DNA from: a virus
Direction: 5' to 3' (one strand)
Length of the DNA: 22,463 bases
Virus record (IMG/VR): IMGVR_UViG_3300050821_001888
Location: 1 to 22,463 of that record
Part shown: positions 7,669-16,080 of the stretch, piece after piece
Position numbering within the stretch: position 1 is the stretch's first letter
How the letters are laid out: every line of letters starts with the position of its first letter
The notes under the pieces: generated by a model
What the model was told of the DNA's origin: nothing
Databases searched by the model: none
The model's input: the letters and a program-made list of their open reading frames with translations, nothing else
Position numbers and translations under genes: made by a program

Positions 7669-8894
7669 GCGACGCGCATGGCGTCTCCGCGCGCGGCGCA
7701 CCGGTCGGTGCCTCCGACACGCTGACCCTCACGGTGGGGAACAAGGTCCTCGATGGCTGGCAACGGGTTCAGGTGACGCGACCGCTCGCCGGGATCCCCG
7801 CCTCGTTCAACCTCGAAGTGACGGAGAAATATCCGAACAAGCCGGACGTCGACATCAAACCGGGCGATCCCTGCGAGGTGAAGATCGGCGGCGACCTCGT
7901 GATCACCGGTTACGTCGATCGCTACGCCGCCACGATCTCGCCAGCGCTTCACTCGATCCGCGTCTCCGGACGCTCCAAGTCGGAGGACCTGATCGACTGC
8001 TCGGCGGAGTTCGGCGACATCAACAAGCCGGGGTTCCAGACTGTGAACGGCACGACGCTCGCGCTCGTCGAGCAACTCGCCGCCCCCTATGGGATCAAGG
8101 TCAAGACATCGGCAGGCGATGGCGTGACGATCCCGCAATTCAACATCAACCTGGGCGAGACGCCGTGGGAGATCATCGACCGCGTCACCCGCTATTCACA
8201 AATGCTCGTCTATGACCTCCCCGACGGCTCGATCATGCTCGCCAAGGTGGGCACCGACAGCATGGCATCCGGCTTCTCGATCGGAGACAACGTCGAGCAA
8301 GGCGAAGTGACGCTGTCGATGGATCAGCGGTTCAGCGAGTACGAGGGGCATCTGACCTCGATCCTGACCTTCGGCACCGAAGCCGGAGTCAACACTCCGG
8401 ACGTCGGACAGGTGATCAAGGACGAGGGCGTGCCGCGGTATCGCAAGCGCTACGTGATCAGCGAGCAATTCGTGAACGGACGCGACATCGTCACCGACCG
8501 CGCGATCTGGGAAATGAACAAGCGGAAAGGGCAGTCGTTTCAGTTCAACGTGGTATGCGATTCCTGGCGCGACAGTGGCGGCAAGCTCTGGGAGCCGAAC
8601 AAGCTTTGTCCGATCTCCGCCGCCGTTCTGAAGCTCCGCAACGTGAATTACCTGATCGGCACCGTGACCTATCTCCGCGACGAAAGCGGACAGCACGCGA
8701 CGCTGTCCCTCTGGCCGCCTGAGGCGTTCGCCGTCGAACCGTCCGGACCGCTTGGCATCGTCACCGTCGAGGACGTCGAAAACAACAATCCGACGAAAAA
8801 GGAAACCGACACGACCACCCGGGGCGGGTCGGTCCGCAGCGACACGAACCTTCCGTCCGACAGCGGATCAGCACCACGGACCGCCATCGTATGA
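7665..8894 (+). CDS. baseplate hub protein, Mu gpP-like (gp44)
   Basis: I use the ATG at 7665 (ATGA overlap with the previous stop), which gives 409 residues; the open frame extends further upstream but only as shadow. The N-terminus contains [24 protein letters not shown], and the middle has [20 protein letters not shown] and [16 protein letters not shown], hallmarks of the gpP/gp44 hub (a gpD/gp27-type fold) on which the spike sits. Near residue 160-170 is [18 protein letters not shown]. The C-terminal 50 residues are polar and low-complexity ([16 protein letters not shown]). The next gene encodes the spike, as in Mu. Confidence 0.88.
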   Translation: MSDAHGVSARGAPVGASDTLTLTVGNKVLDGWQRVQVTRPLAGIPASFNLEVTEKYPNKPDVDIKPGDPCEVKIGGDLVITGYVDRYAATISPALHSIRVSGRSKSEDLIDCSAEFGDINKPGFQTVNGTTLALVEQLAAPYGIKVKTSAGDGVTIPQFNINLGETPWEIIDRVTRYSQMLVYDLPDGSIMLAKVGTDSMASGFSIGDNVEQGEVTLSMDQRFSEYEGHLTSILTFGTEAGVNTPDVGQVIKDEGVPRYRKRYVISEQFVNGRDIVTDRAIWEMNKRKGQSFQFNVVCDSWRDSGGKLWEPNKLCPISAAVLKLRNVNYLIGTVTYLRDESGQHATLSLWPPEAFAVEPSGPLGIVTVEDVENNNPTKKETDTTTRGGSVRSDTNLPSDSGSAPRTAIV

Positions 8895-11749
8895 CCGCGA
8901 CCGATCGCCTTTATCGCCGCGTCCAGATGGCGGTCGCCTCGGTGACGATCTCCGCCACCAATGACAAGGGGCCGGTGCACCTCGTCCAAGGCAAGGTGCG
9001 CGGCACGCCGGAGACGATCGACAACCTGCAAACGCTGAACCTCTACGGGTTCGCCTCGCACGCTCCGGTTGGCTCCGACGCCCTGGTGGTCTTCGGCAAC
9101 GGTGACCGCTCGAACGGCGCGATCGTCGCGACCGCCAATCAGAAGGCCCGTCCGCGCGATCAAGCCGAAGGCGAGGTGTCGATCTATGACGACCTCGGCA
9201 GCGTCGTCCGCCTCGCCAGGGGCGGGAACATCGACGTCGCCGCCACCGGGACGCACACAACGAGCGTTCCGACCGTCGCCGTCGAGGCAACGCAGGGCGT
9301 GACGATCACCACGCCACAGCACCACGTCGAGGGCCGAAGCTCGGTCTCCGAAGCGCCCATCTCGCCGAACGACGTCGCGACGAAAGGTTACGTCGACGGG
9401 GTGGTGGGCGGCGGGGTGGTGGGACCGCCTGGACCAGAAGGCCCGGCTGGTCCGACCGGACCGACCGGGCCAGTCGGACCGCAGGGACCCGCCTCGACCG
9501 TTCCTGGACCGGCTGGGCCAGCCGGCGCCACGGGGCCACAAGGACCGCAGGGGCCAGCCTCGACAGTGCCCGGACCGCAAGGACCCGCAGGGCCTACGGG
9601 CAGCACAGGGCCACCAGGACCGCAGGGCGATCCTGGTCCGACCGGAGCGGACTCCACCGTTCCAGGTCCGCCAGGACCGCAGGGCAGTACCGGGCCACAA
9701 GGACCGATCGGCTTGACCGGGCCACAGGGGCCACAAGGCCCATCTGGAGCCGACAGCACGGTGCCAGGACCGCCGGGGCCACAGGGCGACACTGGCGCGC
9801 AAGGGCCACAAGGTGCAGCCGGGCCGACGGGTGCCACCGGACCACAAGGGCCAATTGGCTTGACCGGCGCCACCGGGCCGCAGGGCGTGCCTGGAGCAGA
9901 CAGCACCGTGCCAGGACCGCCAGGGCCAATCGTGGTCAGCGCCGACGCGAACAACTTCGCTCACCTTGGCAGCGACAGCTTCATATACGTTCCACCTGCA
10001 TTGCCGCTCACAGGTGGTGCACTCAGTGGAGGACTCAGCTTCGGTAGCGCGGTTGCTGCTAATGCAAACGACGTGACGCGGCACATCGCGTTGTATGCAA
10101 CGACATTCGGGATCGGCATTACTGGCTCGCGGATCAATTACAATGTGCCCGCCACAAACTCGCACTTTTTCCGCAGCGGCAACGCGGATCGCGTTCAGAT
10201 CACCGACGCCGGGATAAACATGCAGGCAGGGACGGCGATCACTCTTGCTGCTGATCCCACGGCCGCGCTGCACGCAGCAACGAAACAATACGCGGACGTG
10301 CATCCATTCGCCGATGCCGCGAACAACGCTTTCACTTACGCTCGCCATCAAAATGCGTGGGCGGCCGTGCCCTCGATTGTGCGCATCGGCACCAGTCAAT
10401 CATGGGACCCCGGAAGCATCGACGCGACGAATTCGGGGCTGATCGGAATCTGGACGGTCGTCAATCAGGGCGGCACTGGCGTCAACTGGCCAGCGGGAAA
10501 CGTCGATCAGACCGCGCTGATCCTGCACGGTTACAACTCAAATGCTGGCTGGCAGAATCAGCTTATGATGGGCGGCCGTGAGCGCGGCGGCGGCGCGGCG
10601 ATCTGGTATCGCAGCACAACGGATGGAGGATTTACGCCGTGGCGCCGCTTGCTCAGTGATGCCGGAGGCGCCCTCGTTGCCGGTGCAACCCTAACGCTCG
10701 ACGCTGATCCGACGACCGCACTGCAAGCCGCGACCAAGCAATACGTGGACAACACGGTCACCGCGTCCGGCGTGTCGTCGTTCAACACGCGGACCGGCGC
10801 CGTCACTTTGACGTCCGGCGACGTGACGACGGCACTTACGTTTACTCCGTATAACGCCACCAATCCGGCCGGTTACCAGACCGCCGCACAGGTCGCGACT
10901 TCGCTTGGTTCCTATCTTCCGCTTAGCGGTGGCACGATCACCAGCAACCTGACGGTCAATGGCGGACTGACCGCCAACACGATCTGGGGCAATCCAACGT
11001 TTACCGGCTCCATTTACGTGAACGGCACCGGCACCTTTTATGGCGACGGTAATTTGATGTGTTGGAGCAATAGCGGCGGTGTCGTTCGCATGAGGTTCTA
11101 TAGCGCTGGTGTTCGTGATTGGCGCTGTGGCGTTGATGGTAGTGGCAGCTTCGCTATCTCCGACGAAACTGCCGGCGCTTACCGGCTCTATGTCGATACC
11201 AGCGGCATCGTTCGCGCTCCGAATAGCGTCGTCGCGGGAAGCAACTTCCAGGCTTGTAACGGCGACGCGAACTGGGGCTATGGCGGCAGCGGGCGCATCC
11301 TGCAAATGGCCGCCAGTTGCTACTTCGATTTCGATAACACCGGGCAATTGACGTGGTACCGCTTCGGCAATGCTGTGACGATCCTGCGAAACGATAACTA
11401 CTTCGGCAACTACGCCGGGCCGGTATTCGGCAACGGTGCCTACGCCAACACGTCCGATCGCAGGCTGAAGGAGGAGATCGAGGACGCTCCGGAAGGGCTG
11501 GCGGCGGTCCGCAAGCTGAGTCCTCGCAAGTTCGTTCGCAAGGGTTCGCACTACAAACGCCGGGAAGTCGGCTTCATCGCCGACGAGGTGCGCGACGTCA
11601 TACCGGAAGCGGTTGTCGAGCTGACCGAGTTCCATCCGACGAAAGAGACGATGCTGGGCGTTCACGAGACCATGCTGATCCCGGTGCTGGTCAACGCAAT
11701 CAAGGAACTGGCAGCGCGCGTCGAAACCTTAGAAAAGGGGCGTCCCTGA
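8891..11749 (+). CDS. baseplate spike (Mu gp45-like) fused to collagen-like, fibre and S74 chaperone domains
   Basis: One uninterrupted frame of 952 residues. Residues 1 to about 130 are a clear Mu gp45-type spike: [20 protein letters not shown], then [18 protein letters not shown] and [18 protein letters not shown]. Instead of the HxH-type metal-binding tip, the protein goes through an ATKGYVD linker to a Gly-X-Y collagen-like region (about residues 178-347), then fibre text with two more ATKQY linkers ([13 protein letters not shown] and [15 protein letters not shown]), a pyocin-knob-like segment (about 470-593, with [10 protein letters not shown] and [10 protein letters not shown]), a beta-rich region with [16 protein letters not shown], and an S74 peptidase/intramolecular chaperone domain at the end (SDRRLK, Ser855 and Lys860). 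The chaperone is expected to trimerise the fibre and cut itself off before Ser855. Start ATG overlaps the gpP-like stop. Confidence 0.85.
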   Translation: MTATDRLYRRVQMAVASVTISATNDKGPVHLVQGKVRGTPETIDNLQTLNLYGFASHAPVGSDALVVFGNGDRSNGAIVATANQKARPRDQAEGEVSIYDDLGSVVRLARGGNIDVAATGTHTTSVPTVAVEATQGVTITTPQHHVEGRSSVSEAPISPNDVATKGYVDGVVGGGVVGPPGPEGPAGPTGPTGPVGPQGPASTVPGPAGPAGATGPQGPQGPASTVPGPQGPAGPTGSTGPPGPQGDPGPTGADSTVPGPPGPQGSTGPQGPIGLTGPQGPQGPSGADSTVPGPPGPQGDTGAQGPQGAAGPTGATGPQGPIGLTGATGPQGVPGADSTVPGPPGPIVVSADANNFAHLGSDSFIYVPPALPLTGGALSGGLSFGSAVAANANDVTRHIALYATTFGIGITGSRINYNVPATNSHFFRSGNADRVQITDAGINMQAGTAITLAADPTAALHAATKQYADVHPFADAANNAFTYARHQNAWAAVPSIVRIGTSQSWDPGSIDATNSGLIGIWTVVNQGGTGVNWPAGNVDQTALILHGYNSNAGWQNQLMMGGRERGGGAAIWYRSTTDGGFTPWRRLLSDAGGALVAGATLTLDADPTTALQAATKQYVDNTVTASGVSSFNTRTGAVTLTSGDVTTALTFTPYNATNPAGYQTAAQVATSLGSYLPLSGGTITSNLTVNGGLTANTIWGNPTFTGSIYVNGTGTFYGDGNLMCWSNSGGVVRMRFYSAGVRDWRCGVDGSGSFAISDETAGAYRLYVDTSGIVRAPNSVVAGSNFQACNGDANWGYGGSGRILQMAASCYFDFDNTGQLTWYRFGNAVTILRNDNYFGNYAGPVFGNGAYANTSDRRLKEEIEDAPEGLAAVRKLSPRKFVRKGSHYKRREVGFIADEVRDVIPEAVVELTEFHPTKETMLGVHETMLIPVLVNAIKELAARVETLEKGRP
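9421..9932 (+). repeat. collagen-like Gly-X-Y coding repeat within the spike-fibre gene
   Basis: About 500 bases encode Gly-Pro-rich triplets ([17 protein letters not shown] and similar). The repeat is interrupted five times by the insert STVPGP, preceded by A or D (ASTVPGP twice, DSTVPGP three times), and by GPIGLTG segments twice. At the DNA level the words are GGACCGCAGGG-like and GGGCCACAAGG-like with varied third positions. Such triplets form trimeric stalks in phage fibres. The antisense strand shows long open frames here, which come from the repeat and not from a gene. Confidence 0.9.
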
Positions 11750-12093
11750 TGGCCACGACGATCATCACGAACACTGGTCCCTACACATTCGGACAACTGA
11801 CGAACCAGAATATCTCGCGACTTATCAGCCTAAATACGAACATCGGGCGGCTCTTTGAGGCGATCGCCACCGCGAGTTCCGGTTACGACGGGGTTCCCGG
11901 CACCGAGTTCGAGATCGGCAACCCGACCAACACGGCGATTCAGAACCTGTTCGGTATTCAGGCGTCCACCACACCGGGCGAACAAGGCAGCGCATACTCC
12001 TACGCGGTCGGGCAACTGCATACCGCGTGGGAAACCTTCTGGACTGCGGCGGCGCCCTATATCGAACAACTCGACAACGGCACCGGGTATTGA
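11749..12093 (+). CDS. small protein of unknown function between spike and gp46-like genes
   Basis: The 114-residue product starts at an ATG sharing one base with the spike stop (TGATG), with AGAAAAGGGG just upstream. It has no motif I recognise. The N-terminus (about 1-50) is NTGPYTFGQLTNQNISRLI..., polar and helix-prone; the protein ends with AAPYIEQLDNGTGY. The same ending, PYIEQLDNG, recurs at 16023-16079 as an 18-codon frame directly after another S74 fibre gene, so this gene seems to travel with the fibre module. A fibre accessory or assembly role is possible but unproven. Confidence 0.7.
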   Translation: MATTIITNTGPYTFGQLTNQNISRLISLNTNIGRLFEAIATASSGYDGVPGTEFEIGNPTNTAIQNLFGIQASTTPGEQGSAYSYAVGQLHTAWETFWTAAAPYIEQLDNGTGY

Positions 12094-12115
12094 AGCGCGA
12101 CGGAGGGGGTGAGTC

Positions 12116-12703
12116 GTGACCGCCTGGATCGAAGCCGGCGGGCTGCCGGTCGTGCAACCGGACGGACCGATCCCGCCCGCGACCTGTGCGGGCGACATCC
12201 TGATCCTGTGGGACAACGTCATCACGATTGGCGACTGGGTCATGGCGGAGGGCGATCTTCAGTCCGGCCAGGACCTCGAAACCGACTGCCTCGTCTCGCT
12301 GTTTACCGACAAGCTAGCGACGCCCGACTTCCGCCCGACTGACGGAACCTCCGACCGGCGCGGCTGGTGGGCCGATCCGTACAACGAGCGTCCACTCGGC
12401 TCGAACCTCTGGCAACTCGAACGCGCCAAGAAGACACGCGACACGCTCGGGCTGGCGCGCCGCTACGCACAAGACGCGTTGCAATGGCTGATCGACGACG
12501 GCATCGCCTCGACCGTCGTCGTCGACACCCGCTGGATCGGCCCCGCCGTGGGATCGACCATGCTGGGGATCGCGATCGCGATCACGCAGCCGGACGGATC
12601 GTTATCGCGATTCGTCTATGGCTGGGCATGGGACGACCTCGCCGTCCTCCGGATCGCCGCACAGGGTCCGCCGATCGCCTCGACACAAAGGATCGCAGCC
12701 TGA
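12116..12703 (+). CDS. baseplate protein, Mu gp46-like
   Basis: GTG start at 12116 with GGAGGGGG at 12102-12110. The 195-residue product carries gp46 family text: LFTDKLATPDFRPTDGTSDR, then RGWWADPY, GSNLWQLERAKKTRDT and ARRYAQDALQWLIDDGIAS. Gp46-like proteins are small baseplate components related to the wedge proteins of contractile tails. It lies directly before the gp47/baseplate J-like gene, the same order as in Mu. The preceding 22 bases hold only the ribosome binding site. Confidence 0.88.
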   Translation: MTAWIEAGGLPVVQPDGPIPPATCAGDILILWDNVITIGDWVMAEGDLQSGQDLETDCLVSLFTDKLATPDFRPTDGTSDRRGWWADPYNERPLGSNLWQLERAKKTRDTLGLARRYAQDALQWLIDDGIASTVVVDTRWIGPAVGSTMLGIAIAITQPDGSLSRFVYGWAWDDLAVLRIAAQGPPIASTQRIAA

Positions 12704-12704
12704 C

Positions 12705-13829
12705 ATGCCATTCGCCCGACCGACGCTCACGGGACTTCGCAATCAAGCGATCGAGGACATCACCACGTCGGGCGTTCCCGGCCTCGACGGACTGCTCCGC
12801 AACGCGGTGCTGCGGGTCCTGGCTTGGGTCATGTCGGGCCTCGCCTATAGCGTGTATGGCTACGCCGACTGGATCGCCCGCATGGGCGTTCCGTTCACCG
12901 CACAGGACGAGTTCCTCTACGCCTGGGCCGCCCTCGTCGGTATCTTTCCGAAGGACGCGACCGGCGCCTCCGGAACCGCGCAATTCAACGGCACACCCGG
13001 TCAGGTAATCCAGCAGGGCACGACACTGACCCGCGTCGACGCGACGCCGTACGAGACGACAGCGGACGGCACAGTCGGCTCGAACGGCATCGTCGAGGTG
13101 CCGTTTACCGCCCTGGTGTTGGGTGCTGCGACGAACTGCATCGCCGGGACGCCGATCTCGATCGCGACGCCGATCACCAGCATCAACGCGTCCGGTGTCA
13201 CGATCGGTCCGACGACGGGAGGCGCGGATCAAGAGACTGACGACGAGCTTCGGACCCGGATGCTGCTACGCTACCGCGACCCGCCGCAGGGCGGTGCAGC
13301 GTTCGATTACATCGAATGGGCGATCGAAGTGCCAGGATGCACGCGTGCCTGGGTCCTGGGGAACGGGGCGGGCGTCGGGACCGTCGTCGTCTATCCGATG
13401 TTCGACGACGCGAACGCCGAAGATGGCGGGTTTCCGCAAGGCACTGACGGCGTCGCGACTGACGAGACACGCTGGCCGGTGATCGCGACCGGCGATCAAT
13501 TGACGATCGCGAATTACATCTACACGCGCCAGCCGGTGACCGCGCTCGTCTATGTCGTCGCGCCGCTGCCGTTCCCGATCGACGTCGCGCTCTATACGCT
13601 CGACCCTAACACGCAAGAGATGCGCGACCTGATTACTGCCGCGTTGGGCGATATGTTCACCGGCAAGGCGGAGGTCGGCGGCACAGTCTATCCGTCGGAC
13701 ATCTATGAGGCGATCCTCGCAACGCCTGGGATCAATCACTTCACCGTCTCGTCGCCGTCCGCACCGATTCAAGCGCCGGTCGGATCGCTTCCTGTCATGG
13801 GCGCCCTGTCAGTGACACTCGTCAATTGA
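12705..13829 (+). CDS. baseplate wedge protein J-like (Mu gp47-like)
   Basis: ATG at 12705, one base after the gp46-like stop, gives 374 residues, normal for gp47/baseplate J proteins. The N-terminus contains LRNAVLRVLAWVMSGLAYS and YGYADWIARMGVPFTAQDEFL; the centre has the typical GGADQETDDELRTRMLLRYRDPPQGG (about residues 175-205), the best-conserved baseplate J segment, followed by YIEWAIEVPGCTRAWV. The C-terminal part ends with VGGTVYPSDIYEAILATPGI, also typical. It forms the wedge ring of the baseplate together with the gp46- and gp48-like proteins. Confidence 0.92.
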   Translation: MPFARPTLTGLRNQAIEDITTSGVPGLDGLLRNAVLRVLAWVMSGLAYSVYGYADWIARMGVPFTAQDEFLYAWAALVGIFPKDATGASGTAQFNGTPGQVIQQGTTLTRVDATPYETTADGTVGSNGIVEVPFTALVLGAATNCIAGTPISIATPITSINASGVTIGPTTGGADQETDDELRTRMLLRYRDPPQGGAAFDYIEWAIEVPGCTRAWVLGNGAGVGTVVVYPMFDDANAEDGGFPQGTDGVATDETRWPVIATGDQLTIANYIYTRQPVTALVYVVAPLPFPIDVALYTLDPNTQEMRDLITAALGDMFTGKAEVGGTVYPSDIYEAILATPGINHFTVSSPSAPIQAPVGSLPVMGALSVTLVN

Positions 13830-14510
13830 ATGCCACAGCTTCCCGTCTACTCCTCGACGGACTTCCTCTGGCAGTTCCAACGCCTGTTGCCTCGTGGGCG
13901 CGTCTGGCATCGCGGCTGGGGCACGCTACAGGCCCAAGCCCTGTTGACCCTCATGCCGACCTGGGCGCGGCTGCACCTCCGCTTGAACGACCTGATCAGT
14001 CAGATATTCCCATGCTCGACAACCGAACTCCTGACGGAGTGGGAGCAGACACTCGGCCTGCCCGATCCGTGCACCGGACCGCTGGATACAATCCAGCAGC
14101 GCCAGGGCGCGGTGTGCTCCAAGTTTTGCTCGCGCGGAGGACAAAGCAAACAATACTTCATCGACCTTGCTGCGGCTGCCGGCTTCGCGATCTCGATCAA
14201 GGAGTTCGCGCCATTCCGCGCCTCGATCAACCGTGCCGGCGACCCGGTGCGCGGTCAGGACTGGGCTTTCGCCTGGGAGATCACCACACAAGCGACGACC
14301 ATCGTCTATTTCCGCGCCAGTCTCTCGACCGCCGGGGAGCCGCTCGCGACCTGGGGGAACAAGACGCTGGAATGCCTGATCGAGCGATATGCGCCCGCGC
14401 ATACCGTGATCATCTGGCGCTACGTACAGGAAGGCGGCGGGTCGGTCTGGGATCGCGGAGAGTCGATCTATGACCAGGGCGCGTCCCTTTGGGATGGGCT
14501 GAATGGATGA
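13830..14510 (+). CDS. putative phage tail protein, YmfQ/DUF2313 family (Mu gp48-like)
   Basis: ATG at 13830 follows the gp47-like TGA without a gap. The 226-residue protein has family marks: LLPRGRVW near residue 20, DLISQIFPCSTTELLTEWEQTLGLPD (about residues 50-75), then QRQGAVCSKF. These proteins end the wedge series and attach fibres or stabilise the baseplate. The last 21 residues form three heptads, SVWDRGE / SIYDQGA / SLWDGLN, an extension not part of the core family. The gene overlaps the following fibre gene by 8 bases. Confidence 0.85.
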   Translation: MPQLPVYSSTDFLWQFQRLLPRGRVWHRGWGTLQAQALLTLMPTWARLHLRLNDLISQIFPCSTTELLTEWEQTLGLPDPCTGPLDTIQQRQGAVCSKFCSRGGQSKQYFIDLAAAAGFAISIKEFAPFRASINRAGDPVRGQDWAFAWEITTQATTIVYFRASLSTAGEPLATWGNKTLECLIERYAPAHTVIIWRYVQEGGGSVWDRGESIYDQGASLWDGLNG

Positions 14511-16026
14511 GCGTCTCGCGCATCGCGTCCTGACGGGAGGACGTCCCGCCCCGCGCCGCGCGATCCCGCGCGCGCCCGCGCCAGCGATTCCAGCGAGCGC
14601 GACAGTGCCCGCCCCGCCGCGCCTTCCTCGCGTGCTGGCCGCACCGCCGCAACAGCGCCGACCACCGCTCGCGCCACAGCCAACGCAGAAGCTTCGGCGC
14701 CGCCTGATCGCGACGACCCACCTCGCACCGGTCCCGTCCCTGCCCACGCCTTACGCTTCGCAGATCAACCCCGCCTATCCGATCTATGGCACGCCGACGA
14801 CGCAAAGCGTTCGCGACAATTTCGGTCACGCCCGAGACGAGATCAACGCATTGCAAATGGGCAAGCTCGATCTCGCTGGCGGCACTATGACCGGACGCTT
14901 AACCCTCTGGGGTCCACCGACACTGCCGTCCGACGCAGCGACGCGGCAATACGTCGACGATAGCACCGCTGGAGGCGACTTCCTGCCGATCACCGGCGGT
15001 GCGCTCCTCGGCCCCCTAAGCATGAGCAATAACAAGATCACGCAGCTAGCAGACGCCACCTCTGCGCAGGACGCTCTCAACACGCGCGTCGGTGACGCCC
15101 GCTATTACGCGGCGTCAAACCCGGCCGGGTATCAGACCGCCGCACAGGTCAGTGCGGTGGTCGGAAACTACCTTCCTTTGGCTGGTGGAACTTTGTCCGG
15201 CAGTCTCGGAGTGAACGGCAATCTAGATTGCCTCAATCAGATCACCGGAGGCAACGTCATCTCGACCGGCTCGATTATGAATTACTCGGGCGCCTTCTAT
15301 GTCGCGAACAATTACGCCTATTATCTCGCCCGCAACCCTAACAATGGAGAGTGGACCTTCGTTGACGCAAACAACGCCCTCGCTGCCGTTCGATCAGATG
15401 GATCATTTTGGGCTAGTAGCTACATCTCCACGCCCAGCTACATACAAGCAAACAACTACATTTATGGCGTCGGCGGCCTCTACGCCTGCAACACAGAGAT
15501 GTATTTTGGTTATGGCGGCAGTGGCAGAACCATGCAGATGGCGCCTAGCTGCTACTGGGACTTCCTCAGTGATGCTTCCCTGGTCTGGAACCGCTTCGGA
15601 GCGCAGATCATCGCCGCTCGCTCCGATGGCATCCTCGGGAATTATCAATGGTATGTCGCCGGGAACGGGGACTATTCCAACTGGTCGGACGCGCGACTGA
15701 AGGATCAGATCGAGGACGCCGAATACGGCCTCGCGCACGTCCGCCAACTCCGCGTGCGTCGCTTCGTCCGCAAGGCGACGCGAGGACTGCCGACCCCCCC
15801 GATCGAGATCGGCTTCGTCGCACAGGAAGTGATGGATGTCGTGCCGGAAGCCGTGACCGCCCTCACAGTCCCCGCTGGCGCGCTTCCGATCGACAGTGAC
15901 ACCGCCCTTGCCGTTCAGGGCGGAATGATCACCGCCATCCTGGTCAACGGGATGCAGGAACTAGCCGAGATCGCCGACACGATCACGGACCGAATGGCAA
16001 CCCTCGAAGCACGGATCGGGGTATGA
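14503..16026 (+). CDS. tail fibre with S74 intramolecular chaperone domain
   Basis: The 507-residue protein begins with about 70 residues rich in Arg, Pro and Ala, then fibre attachment text NPAYPIYGTPTTQSVRDNFG (about residues 87-106), a KLDLAGGTMTGRLTLWG segment, a DAATRQYVDD linker, LPITGGALLGPLSM, and [20 protein letters not shown], shared with the spike-fibre gene (18 identical bases in CAGACCGCCGCACAGGTC). It ends in an S74 domain with SDARLK (Ser395, Lys400) and VGFVAQEV-like text. The chaperone should release itself from the fibre before Ser395. It likely forms a receptor-binding fibre. Start: ATG at 14503; later in-frame starts are possible because the first 70 residues are low-complexity. 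Confidence 0.82.
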   Translation: MDERLAHRVLTGGRPAPRRAIPRAPAPAIPASATVPAPPRLPRVLAAPPQQRRPPLAPQPTQKLRRRLIATTHLAPVPSLPTPYASQINPAYPIYGTPTTQSVRDNFGHARDEINALQMGKLDLAGGTMTGRLTLWGPPTLPSDAATRQYVDDSTAGGDFLPITGGALLGPLSMSNNKITQLADATSAQDALNTRVGDARYYAASNPAGYQTAAQVSAVVGNYLPLAGGTLSGSLGVNGNLDCLNQITGGNVISTGSIMNYSGAFYVANNYAYYLARNPNNGEWTFVDANNALAAVRSDGSFWASSYISTPSYIQANNYIYGVGGLYACNTEMYFGYGGSGRTMQMAPSCYWDFLSDASLVWNRFGAQIIAARSDGILGNYQWYVAGNGDYSNWSDARLKDQIEDAEYGLAHVRQLRVRRFVRKATRGLPTPPIEIGFVAQEVMDVVPEAVTALTVPAGALPIDSDTALAVQGGMITAILVNGMQELAEIADTITDRMATLEARIGV

Positions 16027-16079
16027 CCGCGACCGAGCCTTACATCGAACAACTCGACAACGGACAAGCGAGCTACTGA
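16023..16079 (+). CDS. 18-codon mini ORF, remnant or miniature of the 11749-12093 gene
   Basis: An ATG overlapping the fibre stop (ATGA) opens a frame MTATEPYIEQLDNGQASY ending at TGA 16077-16079. Its middle, PYIEQLDNG, equals the end of the 114-residue protein at 11749-12093, and 20 bases (ATCGAACAACTCGACAACGG) are identical. Its first residues also resemble MATT. It is best explained as an internally deleted copy left after duplication of a fibre-plus-small-gene module. Whether it is translated is unknown. Confidence 0.55.
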   Translation: MTATEPYIEQLDNGQASY

Positions 16080-16080
16080 C

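Noticed and set aside
9421-9932. CRISPR-like array in the Gly-X-Y coding region
   Set aside because: Units are short, in frame and translate to a collagen-like stalk; there are no equal repeats with unique spacers.
8669-10399. 576-residue minus-strand frame opposite the spike-fibre gene
   Set aside because: It is the antisense of a strongly supported gene and of the collagen repeat; the Trp/Arg-rich text has no domain.
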